A DNA stretch of 38,278 nucleotides from a virus. The stretch is from IMG/VR virus record IMGVR_UViG_3300020195_000080, positions 1 to 38,278 of that record. The stretch is one strand, 5' to 3'. A program made the translations under genes and the position numbers. The notes beneath the pieces are model-generated. The model saw only the letters and a list, made by a program, of their open reading frames with translations. It was not told where the DNA came from and ran no database searches. Below, piece by piece: positions 13,653 through 24,400 of the stretch (position 1 is its first letter; the number at the start of each line of letters is the position of its first letter).

Positions 13653-16270
13653 GCACGATAACTCAGCGTAGGTTCTCAGCCGGCGAGATTGCACCAACGC
13701 TTTACGCTGGCGTGGATCTTGTAAAGTATTCGACTGGTCTGCGCACGCTGAGAAATGCGTACGTTAAGCGACATGGAGGTTTGGATAACCGGCCTGGGAC
13801 GGCCTTTGTTGGTGAAGTTAAAGACTCCACCAAAGCGGTTCGTCTTATTCCTTTCGTCTTCAATAGCAACAACACCTACATGCTTGAGTTCGGCAACCTC
13901 TACATTCGTTTCATTAAAGACGGCGCGTATATCACTCTCACGTCTCAGGCGATCACCGCCGCTACTAATGCTAGCCCATGCGTTGTTACCTATACAGGTG
14001 CCGACAATTACGCCAATGGTGACATTGTTCAGATCGCAGGAATCACTGGGGCGATTGGCACATACTTAAACGGACGTGATTTCAAAGTGGCTGGCGTGGA
14101 CGCTGGCGCCAACACCTTTCAATTAAATTATCTTGACGGCACTGCTGTAAACAGCACGAGCTTTGGATCGTACACGTCGGGCGGAACTGTTGCCGAAGTT
14201 TATACATTAACGACGACATATCTCGAGGCAGATCTTCCGCTTCTAAAGTTCGCGCAGTCTGCTGACTATCTTTATATCGTCCATACTGGATACGTTCCAA
14301 GAACGCTTGCAAGAACATCAGACACGAGCTGGGCGATTGATAACTTCACAACTGGATCGCCGGTCACATTAAACGGCATCGTTCAAACATTTACGACTTC
14401 TGGAGCTAATGGTTCCGCGGTGTCCTACGCGCTCACAGCGCTTGATGAAAACGGTCAAGAGTGCGAGGTCATAATGTCGGTCGGGACTGCGACGGTTGCC
14501 ACTACGGGTGCGCCGGTAACCGTGAGTTGGAGTCTAAAAGCTGGGTCAGCATCTCCTTATCAGTGGGCAGTCTATAAGAAGACAACATCGAGTGGCGTTT
14601 TTGGCTTTATGGCGCTGATTGATGGCGGCGACAGTCAGATTGTCGATAACGGGATCCCGCCCGATGTTTCCTCTATTCCTCCTCAGTATCGAATTTTGTT
14701 TGATGCGACTGGCGAATATCCTGCGTGCGTTACTATCTCACAGCAGCGGCTTATCCTTGCGAGCTCTGTCGATGAGCCTGAAAAAGTCTGGGCTTCACAG
14801 GTAGGCTCATATCGGAACTTCAACGTGAGCACACCACTAGAAAACTCTGACTCAATTATCTTCTCCGTAGCCGGGAAGAAAGTGACCGACATTAGAAACC
14901 TTCTTGATCTCGATAAGCTTATTCTTCTCTCAAGCGAGTATGAGAGCACCTGCCTTGGTGACCAAAATGGATCAATCACGCCATTTGATATTAACCTCAA
15001 AACCAGTTCTCAAAATGGCTGCTCAACTCTTGCGCCACTCGTTATCGATAACACTGCGCTTTATGTTCAAGCCCGAGGCTCTGTCGTTCGAGACTTAGGT
15101 TTCGACTATCAAGCTGATGGCTATAAAGGAAACGAAGTCTCTTTGTTTTCTTCTCATTTAGTCGATGGGTACACGCTTGATGACTGGTCCTATCAGACGA
15201 TCCCACACTCGATTGCATGGATGGTTCGCGGGGACGGCGTGCTGCTATCGCTTACCTATGTTCGAGACCAACAGATTCTGGGCTGGGCTACTCACGACTT
15301 CGATGGCGGCCTAGTTGAAAACGTGTGCGTTGTTCCAGAGGGAGAGGAAGACGCGGTCTATGTTGTAGTTAAAAGGACAGTCAATTCTAGATCTGTTCGC
15401 TACATTGAGCGCCTCACTCAGCGAAGAGTGGATGCAATTGAAGACATGATCTTCATGGATTCATCGCTTACATATGATGGAACCAACACGAGTGTTATGA
15501 CTATGGATCTCTCTGGCGGCACCACATGGGCCTACGATGAGACCCTTACTCTCACGGCATCGGCTGCTTATTTTGTCGCGGGCGATGTTGGCAATCAAAT
15601 CATACTGACTGATGCAGCGACTGGCGATGTGGTTCGCTTTACGATCGTCGCATATTCAAGCTCGACTGTTGTGACAGGTAGACCAGACATCACTGTTCCG
15701 ACAGCGCTTCGTTTGGCCATTACCAACTGGTCAAAGGCTGTTGATGAAGTCACTGGGCTTTGGCACTTAGAAGGTAAAACCGTATCGGTCTTAGGTGATG
15801 GCAACGTTGTCGGCTCTCCCTACAATGAGCAGTACGATATTCACACAATCACGAATGGAACGCTGTTGTTATCAAACAGCTATTCTGTTTTAAAGGTTGG
15901 CCTTCCTTACATTTCTGACATCGAGTCCTTAGACATCGATACCGACCAGGGCGAAACGCTTGCCGATAAAGCAATGCTAATCGATCAAGTTACATTTCAC
16001 ATTGAGGAATCAGGCGGCATTTTTGTCGGCGGCGCTCCGCCAACAGACGACGCGGTTGATCCGCTTCAAGGGCTCTACGAACTAAAGATAAGACAGTACG
16101 AAGATGTTGATGATCCGACCGCGCTTCAAACTGGCAAGGCCTCGATAAATATCGATAACTCTTGGAACTCAAACGGCAGGGTCTTTATTCGACAAGTGGA
16201 CCCGCTTCCAATGTCAATCTCGGCAATCTCTCCTTCGGGAAAGATTCCATACAGAAAGATGGGGTCTTAG
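13649..16270 (+). CDS. tail nozzle, tubular protein B type
   Basis: The 873-residue protein begins with ITQRRFSAGEIAPTLYAGVD and LRTLRNAYVKRHGGLDNRPGT, the conserved opening of T7 gp12-like nozzle proteins. It forms the short tail tube through which DNA leaves. Later blocks include ECEVIMSVGTATVATTGAP, FPACV-like EYPACVTISQQRLILASS, KVWASQVGSYRNFN, and a C-terminal KIPYRKMGS. Beta structure dominates. The GTG start overlaps the adaptor stop, and the next gene starts directly after the stop. Length is within the family range. Confidence 0.9.
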   Translation: MSTITQRRFSAGEIAPTLYAGVDLVKYSTGLRTLRNAYVKRHGGLDNRPGTAFVGEVKDSTKAVRLIPFVFNSNNTYMLEFGNLYIRFIKDGAYITLTSQAITAATNASPCVVTYTGADNYANGDIVQIAGITGAIGTYLNGRDFKVAGVDAGANTFQLNYLDGTAVNSTSFGSYTSGGTVAEVYTLTTTYLEADLPLLKFAQSADYLYIVHTGYVPRTLARTSDTSWAIDNFTTGSPVTLNGIVQTFTTSGANGSAVSYALTALDENGQECEVIMSVGTATVATTGAPVTVSWSLKAGSASPYQWAVYKKTTSSGVFGFMALIDGGDSQIVDNGIPPDVSSIPPQYRILFDATGEYPACVTISQQRLILASSVDEPEKVWASQVGSYRNFNVSTPLENSDSIIFSVAGKKVTDIRNLLDLDKLILLSSEYESTCLGDQNGSITPFDINLKTSSQNGCSTLAPLVIDNTALYVQARGSVVRDLGFDYQADGYKGNEVSLFSSHLVDGYTLDDWSYQTIPHSIAWMVRGDGVLLSLTYVRDQQILGWATHDFDGGLVENVCVVPEGEEDAVYVVVKRTVNSRSVRYIERLTQRRVDAIEDMIFMDSSLTYDGTNTSVMTMDLSGGTTWAYDETLTLTASAAYFVAGDVGNQIILTDAATGDVVRFTIVAYSSSTVVTGRPDITVPTALRLAITNWSKAVDEVTGLWHLEGKTVSVLGDGNVVGSPYNEQYDIHTITNGTLLLSNSYSVLKVGLPYISDIESLDIDTDQGETLADKAMLIDQVTFHIEESGGIFVGGAPPTDDAVDPLQGLYELKIRQYEDVDDPTALQTGKASINIDNSWNSNGRVFIRQVDPLPMSISAISPSGKIPYRKMGS

Positions 16271-16801
16271 ATGGCAGCGGTATCATCAATGATTGCTCTA
16301 AGTGTTGCTGCGGCAGCATCAATGCTCGCCGCTAAAAAACAGGCTGATGGCATGGAGGCTCAGGGCGAATTCGCCGAGCGACAGGGAAAAGTAAACGCTC
16401 GCCTCGCCGAGATGCAGTCAGACGACGCGCTTGCTCGAGGGGATGCGGCATCAAAGCAAGCGGCAGACAGGGCCAATCAAGTGCGCGGCGCACAGCGAGT
16501 TGGGTTTGCGGCTCAAGGCGTAGCTCTTGATTCAGGATCGGCCCAAGACGTACAGCAAGAAACTGCGAGACTGGGCGCTCTAGACGCATTGACGGTTAAG
16601 AACAATGCTCAGCGCGAGGCGTGGGGTTACCGCATTCAAGCCAATCAGTATCTCGCATCTGGCGAACAAGCAGTGATGGCCGGACGTAACTCAGCAGGCG
16701 CAACACTTCTTACTGGAGGCGCTCAGGCGGTCGGTCAAATAGCGAGCTATCAGCCTAGAGGTGCGGGCGCATCGACCCGTAATGTTTCGAATATAGCTTA
16801 A
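16271..16801 (+). CDS. internal virion protein, T7 gp14-like
   Basis: This 176-residue protein has a hydrophobic alanine-rich N-terminal segment (SSMIALSVAAAASMLAA), then helices with GEFAERQGKVNARLAEMQ and DRANQVRGAQRVGFAAQGVAL, a typical pattern of the smallest ejection protein of T7-like phages. In T7 the homologue inserts into the outer membrane during infection. Its place directly before two larger internal proteins matches the gp14-gp15-gp16 order. The assignment rests on this order, size and the GF.A.GV.L.SGS motif. Confidence 0.8.
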   Translation: MAAVSSMIALSVAAAASMLAAKKQADGMEAQGEFAERQGKVNARLAEMQSDDALARGDAASKQAADRANQVRGAQRVGFAAQGVALDSGSAQDVQQETARLGALDALTVKNNAQREAWGYRIQANQYLASGEQAVMAGRNSAGATLLTGGAQAVGQIASYQPRGAGASTRNVSNIA

Positions 16802-16811
16802 GGGGTGATCT

Positions 16812-18491
16812 GTGCCAGTAGTGCCAAGATATGAACAACAGGTCCAACAGTCAGGGCTTCCGAGCGTAAGAGTTCGGGAGTCTGCTCCTGTTGAAGCGTT
16901 CGGTGGAGGCCAAGCGGCGGCAGGCATTGCTGCCATTGGCGATCTTGCGATGAAGGCCAATAGCCTTATCATGCAAGAAAAGCAGAAGGCCGATGACATC
17001 GCGGCCTTTGATAGCATCACAAGACTCAAAGAAAAGAAGATGGATCTTCTCGTAAATGAAAAGACCGGGGCCTTAAATCAAAAAGGTAAGAACGCATTTG
17101 GTTTGCCTGACACCGTACCGCAAGAGTTCGATAAGTACGGCCAAGAAGTAATTGATGGCTTAGGTAACGATCAGCAGAGAGAGCTTGTGCGCAGGCATCT
17201 TGCAAACGAACATGCTGACATCAATGACAAGCTTCAGGTTCACGTCGCTCGCGAGCGTGAGAGCTATGACAAGCAAGTCACAACCGATGGTGTAAAGACA
17301 CTGCAAAACGAAGCGCTGTTAAACTATCAAGACGAACGGGTAGTCAAAAGCAATCTCGGTCTAATGCAGGCAGCGATCATGAAAGCTGGCGAGCGAAATG
17401 GCGTGCCGGTTGAGGCCGCTGTTCAAGAAGAAACCGCAAGAGTTCACGAGTCGATCATTGATCGGCACCTTGCACACGGGAACGATCTCGCGGCGAAAGC
17501 ATACTTTGAAAAAAATAAGACTCAGCTTGGCGCCCGATTAGAAGATGTCGAGAAGGTTCTTGAAGCCGAAGGAAGCCGGGGCGAAAGTCAGCGGCAAACA
17601 GCTTTGATTGTAAATCAGACGGGCGATCTAGGTCATGCTCTCGAGCTAGCAAGGAATATCGAGAATCCAAACATTCAAGACATGACGGTCTCGCGAGTAA
17701 AAGAACACTTTGGCGCCAAGAAAGCAGCGATCGAAGAGCGAAGCGAGAATCAATTAAACGGCGTGCTGAAACAGCTTGAACTATCTAAGGGACGCTATGA
17801 GTTTCCAAGTAAAATGCTTGGCACCATGAAGACTGAACACATCAAAGCATTTGAATTGAGAAAAAAGCAGCTTATGTCTGGTGAAGATGCTGCGCCAAAC
17901 GGCATGGACTTCTATGATCTGCGCACACGGGCCGCAACTCCTGAGCTCCAAGATGGTTTTAAAAATGAGTATCTTTTAAAGTACGCAGCAAAGATGCCGC
18001 CAAGCGAGCTGTCAAAACTCATCGAGATTCAAGCCGATCTGCGAAAAGGATCTGGAAAGTCCGACAAGATCCTAGGTCAGTTTAGAACTCAGAACGAAAC
18101 CATCAACTCAGTTCTAACTGCACACAAGATTGATGTGAGTCCAAAGCCAGGCTCTGCGGACTCAACTCTTGTTGAAAAGATGCGAACGCAAGTTGAACTT
18201 GATTCAGTTCAGTTCGCGAGCGATACCGGCAAAGCTCCAACTAATGCAGACATACAAAAAATGGCTGAGCGATATCTAGTTAAAGTAACTCTCAAAGAGC
18301 ACTGGTACGGCGACGAGAAGGCCCCCCGCCTGCTGCTTCGACTAAACCAATCAGGCACAATCAAGTTTGGCGATATCCCGTCTGGTGACCGAGATGAAGT
18401 TGAGGCGGCTCTCAGGCTCGAAAGAGCGCCGGTGTCGCCCGAGGCAATCGAGAAGCGGTACAATCTCTATATGAACAGGAAGCGGAAGTAG
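16812..18491 (+). CDS. internal virion protein, T7 gp15-like position
   Basis: A GTG start with AGGGGTGAT upstream gives 559 residues. The N terminus (VVPRYEQQVQQSGLPSVRV, EAFGGGQAA) is found in many ejection proteins; the remainder is long charged helices (ADDIAAFDSITRLKEKKMDL, HVARERESYDK, NQLNGVLKQLELSKGRYEF) with no enzymatic motif. Length is somewhat shorter than T7 gp15. It probably forms the periplasmic tube of the DNA-ejection complex. The stop overlaps the GTG of the giant protein, which supports co-translation and complex formation. Confidence 0.75.
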   Translation: MPVVPRYEQQVQQSGLPSVRVRESAPVEAFGGGQAAAGIAAIGDLAMKANSLIMQEKQKADDIAAFDSITRLKEKKMDLLVNEKTGALNQKGKNAFGLPDTVPQEFDKYGQEVIDGLGNDQQRELVRRHLANEHADINDKLQVHVARERESYDKQVTTDGVKTLQNEALLNYQDERVVKSNLGLMQAAIMKAGERNGVPVEAAVQEETARVHESIIDRHLAHGNDLAAKAYFEKNKTQLGARLEDVEKVLEAEGSRGESQRQTALIVNQTGDLGHALELARNIENPNIQDMTVSRVKEHFGAKKAAIEERSENQLNGVLKQLELSKGRYEFPSKMLGTMKTEHIKAFELRKKQLMSGEDAAPNGMDFYDLRTRAATPELQDGFKNEYLLKYAAKMPPSELSKLIEIQADLRKGSGKSDKILGQFRTQNETINSVLTAHKIDVSPKPGSADSTLVEKMRTQVELDSVQFASDTGKAPTNADIQKMAERYLVKVTLKEHWYGDEKAPRLLLRLNQSGTIKFGDIPSGDRDEVEAALRLERAPVSPEAIEKRYNLYMNRKRK

Positions 18492-21400
18492 TGGCGATTA
18501 ACGAGTACGAGCAGCAGGTTGAAGATATGGTTGTGCCTGATCCGAGGCCTAACCGCTTTCTTGGTTTAGATGACGAGCCTGCGCCAAACTTAGAGCGTGC
18601 CGTTCAAACTGCAATAACAGCGACAGCCGACACTCAGCCAGATCGATTTGCAGAAGTGCTGAAACTATCGAAACGCTATAAGCTTGCGCCCGAACTCGCT
18701 GAGCGAAATTACGATGAACTCAAAAAACACTCGGAAGCTGAGGCCGTTCAGCCAGGCCGAATGGCATCTGAACGCCAGAGCTTATCGGAGTGGCTTGCTA
18801 ACCCTGAGAATATGGGCGTTGCAAAAGATGATCTCGATCACGTCAACGATCTAAACGACACGTTGGAAGAGCATGGCCTTCTTGATTCCATGTACACAGC
18901 CCTTGACTCTGGCGCGGCTCGAATGAACTCAAATCTTTTGAAAACACCGGCATTCGTTCTTGATGCTTATAACAACTATCTTGTGAACCCACTTAATCGC
19001 GCGCTCGGCTACGGTGATGTGCAATCGCCCGAATGGCTTCGGAAGAACGCAGCGACCGAGTATTATGATAAAGCTTCCGAAGCTTATACGTCCCAGCTTC
19101 CTGAAATGAACACCTCAATCATTGATGAAATTGGAAAAGGAAACTTCGCAAAAGCGGGAAGAGCCCTTGCAATCCAGTTCACTGCGAATGCTCCACAGCA
19201 AGCTCTGACTGCGGCGTTTGCTGCGGCAGGGATGCCTTATGTCGGTTTAGGTTTAGCCGGGGCGACGACGGCTGCTGATGTCAATGCGCGCGGACGTGAG
19301 GCGGGCCAAGATCCAACGAGCGCCGTGAACAATGCGATCCTACAAGGCTCTGCTGAAATGCTTTTTGAAAGCTTGGGAACGATTCCGCTTATCAAGAAGT
19401 GGGAAGCCGTGATCACCAAGCAGCACGGTAAGGATGTTTGGCATAGTGTCGCGAAGGATTTCACTAAGACTCTCGCTGCTTCTGTTGCGCAAGAAGGCTC
19501 TGAAGAGATGGCAACCCAAGCCGTGCAAGACATGAGTGACTATACAACTGGTGCGAACCCAGATCTTACTTTGAAGCAAAGCTTCGAGAATATCGGAAAT
19601 GCAGGTGTTATCGGCGGGTTCTCTGGTGGAGCAATGACCGCACCCGTCGGTATGATCGGCGGCTATGCTCGCCTTCATCAGATGAACGAGTCAAAGCGCT
19701 CGGTCGATTTCATGACAGCGCTTGGTGAGAAGACTCAAGAATCAAAACTCAGGAAGCGACTACCGGAAGCGCATAAAAATCTTGTTGAGAAGCTCACCAA
19801 AGATGGACCTGTTGAAAATATTTTAATGCCGGTCGAAGCGGTTCAGGAATACTTTCAGTCTAAAAACCTTGATTCAGTTCAAGAGATGCAAAAGCTAGGG
19901 CTCACTAAAGAGTTCTCTGAAGCTGTGGCCACTGGCTCTGATGTGAAGGTTCCGCTTGCGACCTGGCTTCAGAGTGCTGTTGATACCGAGCATTTTAATG
20001 GTTTGAAAAATGATATAAAGTTTAAACCGGACAGTCTTACCGCAAACGAAGCCAAAGCCGAGCAGTCGCAAAACAAGGCTGACCTTGAGCTTCTATCCAA
20101 CGAAGACTTAGATACTAAGCCAGAGACTGAACTCACGCCTGGAGAAGTTAGAGCAAAGAGTGCGCGCGCTGTTGGCGAAAATGTCCGGCAACAGCTTCTG
20201 GCAATGAACAATCCTTTGATTGGACCAAACGAAGCAAAGCAAAACGCTGTGCTTTATACGAAGTTTTCGATGTCGATGGCGGCTAGAACAAATAAGACTC
20301 CAGAAGAAATCTTCAAGCGTTACGGTTTAAAGATCAATACGAGTGATGGTGCCGAGGTTATTATCCCTCCTACAGATGGCCGAGTAGCAGCGCAGTACAA
20401 TCAGGGATCGCGCGGCGATTGGAAAAAAGAAGGCTATTCGATTTCAAGCGAGACCGATGCTAGTGATCCAACACTTCACAGGGTCACGGCAAAAGACAAA
20501 GCCGGCAACATCGTTGGCTCGGCTGAATTCGTAACCCAAGAAGATGCACCTGACTTTATTCGTCCAGCGAAGGATTCGTTCTCGCTTGAACCTACGGTGC
20601 AGGTGAACGAAGCGCATCGGCGTAAAGGGATCGCAACAGCAATGTACGAAGCGGCGGAAGCGGCGACGGGTAAAAAGATCACCAATCGTCGGAAGCAAAC
20701 ACGCACCGCAAACGGCAACGCACTCTGGTCTCAGAACAACAGGCCGTTCGGATCTCGTCAACTCTTCCAATCCCAAGCCGCAGAGAATGTCGCGGAAGTT
20801 TATCCTGCGAAGCCCGCACCGCCGACATTCTCAAAACTAATTCAGACCGTCGAACAAAAGATGGGCGGCTCCGCTGATCCTGCGCAGATTCGCGGGATGC
20901 TCAAAGAGATCAAGCCAGAGGAAATTAAATGGCTTGGCGTTGATGGGTTCCTTGAAGGCAAAGAGCGCGTCACCAAGAAAGAGTTCTTAGACTTCCTCGG
21001 CGCCAATGATTTGCAGATTCAGGATGTGACTTCGGACGCGGCCGAGTTCAAAGAACAAACCCTTCCAGGCGGCAAGAACTACCGCGAGGTTTTGTTCACG
21101 CTTCCGATGAAGCCCGTTGATGTGCCAGCCGTCTACACGGCACGAGATGCGTGGAAAGCTGCAACAGATAAAATTAGCAAGGCGACGCTTAAGGTTATCC
21201 AGAATGGCGGTGGTTGGCAGAAGGCGAAAGAGATCGCCCTTGAAAAAGGTTACATCACGCAGGCTGATGTTGACGCCGAACGCGATTTGAAAACCGAGTA
21301 CGAGGCCGCTGCGCAGAGATCGGCGAATCAACAAAGGGCGAACTACACGTCTCGCCACTACAAAGAAAAGAATATCCTCGCGCACGTCAGGCTCAACGAC

Positions 21401-24400
21401 CGCACCGATGCTGATGGGAAGAAAGTTCTCTTCGTTGAAGAGATTCAAAGTGATTGGCATCAAGCGGGGCGGAAGAAGGGTTATACCGACGAGGCTTTGA
21501 CTGCTAGAAAAGCAGAAGTCCGAAAACAAGTCGAAGCCCTTCCGCTCAAGAATCTTTTCGAATACTCAAATGCCAGAGAGATATTGGCTGCCGGTGGTTC
21601 TCAAGAGTTAGCCGACGACTACATGAGTTTATTCATTGGCAAAAACTCGGACACAGTCCCCGACGCCCCACTTAAAAAAACCTGGCACGAGTACGCGATG
21701 AAACGCATTCTCCGCATGGCGGCTGAAGGCGGGTATGACCGCGTTGCGTGGACGACCGGCGAACAGCAAGCCGAGCGGTATGATATTTCAAAGCAAGTCG
21801 ATGAAGTTATTTCGAGCAAGAACGATGACGGGACCTGGGCGATTCGAGTGATTCGCGAGGGACGTGTGATCGAGAATGTCCCATCCGTTGCTGAAGCAAA
21901 GCTAGAAGATCAACTCGGCAAGGACCTAGCAAAGAAGATCATCGCAGACGAAGGCAAGAAAACATGGGTCGGTTCAAAGGCAGAATTCTCGTACACTGGC
22001 GTTGATCTCAAAGTCGGCGGCGAGGGCATGAAGGGTTTCTACGACAAGATCCTCGTCGACTACACCCGCAAGTTCGTGAAGAAATTCGGCGCGACGGTTG
22101 GGGAAACTGAGATCCAGTCCAACAATAACGACTTAGTTTACTATGTAAGCAAGAACACTCAGGGTAATTTTGGAGTATTTAAATCAGATCCAAATTCAAG
22201 TTCAATCCACTCGTTGGTGCAAGGGCGGGCATTCAAAACCAAGGCCGAGGCCGAGGCGTTTAGAGAAACTATCGGGTCGGGCACAAAAGTCCACTCAGTC
22301 GACATCACGCCGGAACTTAAGAAGACCGCGACAGAGGAAGGCTTCTCACTCTTTCAATCGAACAAAAGCACGCTTGGTTTTATCTCGCAGCTTGAGACCG
22401 AAGTTTCTAAAATGGATTTTAAAGAGATGCCGGCAGGCGACCTTGCCAACCGCATCAAGAATCTTCCCGGCATTAAGGGCGAGGAGCTTGAGCACACTGG
22501 TGTTTTGGACTGGCTCAAGGGCGTTGAAGGAAAGGTCTCGAAGACGGCGGTCGCTCAGTTCTTAAAAGATAACGGCGTGAAGATCGAGCAGGTCGTTCTT
22601 TCGGACGATTTCAAGCATGCCGATAAAAGCGAAATCTTGGGGGAAACCGACTGGCAGGAGCCCGAGCGGGATCACGAAAGCGACGATTACCACTTTAAAA
22701 ATGAGATGGAGTATTTCAGTGACGATTATTGGAACGAAGAAAGGTCGTCCGATCTTCGCGCGGAGCTTGTCGACGACCACACTGACGAAGACGGCAACGT
22801 CGACGAAAGCTCGCTCGACAGTGCGATAGAGAAAGAGAAAGAGGATCGCGCCAAAAATCTGGCGCTAGAGGCGGTCGAGTCCGATGACTATCCTAACGCC
22901 GTCTATACGGTAAAAGACGCTGCGACCGGCTGGACGCTCAGCGGCTCCGATGATAACGGGTGGTACTCGAGCGAGGTCGAGGACGGGATGGGCTACAATC
23001 TCGAAGAAGCTAAAGTAAAACTTTTGCCTCACATGATCGAGGCGGGAAAGCTCGGCGGGCTGGTCGCCGATTTCATAAAGCCATCTGACATCAGATGGGC
23101 CGCTGGTCGTTCTGAATCAGAGCCGAACGCGGGCGATCTCACGAAAAGAGGAAATGCGCTTTTCGAAAAAGACAAAGATCGATTCATAAAGGACGCAAGA
23201 GAAATACACGGCTGGCAGCTTGAAGACGAGAACTACACGAAGGCTAAATACGAAAAGGATGTTCTTGAAGAAGCGAAAAACGCCGCTCATCATGAGGCCC
23301 GCGAAACTTACAACGACCACACCAATGAAAAAAACAGCGTCATGTTTCCGATTAAGGCTAGACTTATAAGAGGCCGCGTCATCGGGAATGATGTCTCGGG
23401 ATATTTGTTTAAGATTGCCGGGGAATCAGTCCCGCTCGCGGCGAAAACTATCGACGCGGCCAAAGCCGAAGCGATCGAAGTTCTTATCGACAAAAAAATG
23501 ATCTCGCCAGAAAAGACCGCAGAGCTTGCCGTCGAAGGCGCAGCGCCAGACGTCAACGCGCCAACTGGAAAGACCAGGTTTAAGAAGTTTGTAAAGAAGG
23601 GCGGCGAGAACTACCGCGAGATTCTTCTCACGACGCCGAACCCTGAGGGCACAAAGCCTTACGTTTACGAGAGTCACTTTAGTAACCACGCGAATATCTT
23701 AGCGCACTTACGACTCACTGACCGTGTCGACCTAAACGGGCGAAAGACTCTGGTTGCCGACGAGATCCAATCCGACACGCATCAGCAAGGTCGCGAATTT
23801 GGTTACAATGGTGACGACAAGCTTTCGCCGGAAGAGCGCAAGGTGAAACTTCTGGAAATAGACGAAGCGCTTAATTTCACAAGCATCGAAATTGATAAAA
23901 CTATAGACAAAATGCGGATCGCTAACAGTGTCGCTCAAGCCGGGAAACTCGCAAAGGACTTAGCCGCCCTCCGCCTCAAGGCCGATGAACTGCTCGCCGA
24001 AAAGAATTCCGTCTCTGAAAATGACGCCGTCCCAAACTTCCCGTTTAAAAACACGGAAGCATGGTCCGCCCTCACTCTTAAGCGTCTGATCTTGATGGCT
24101 GTGGAACAAGGTTATGACGCCGTTGCATGGATGCCGGCATCGACCCACATCGAACGCTGGGGCACCGACAACATCTCTTGGAACAAAACCGATGACGGCA
24201 CGTTCAGCGTAGGCTCGCTTCGACAGCGCGGCGGTATGGCTGATGGCATCGACATCGAAGCGAGGGCTCGCGCGAGCGGCGAGCAGCTTGAGCGCAATGG
24301 CGAAACAGTCACTTCAAAAGAGGATCTCGCAAAAGTTATTACAGCCACTTTGCACCGCGAACGAAACGCTCGATCGCTCGGAAGCCTAACCGAATCGGTC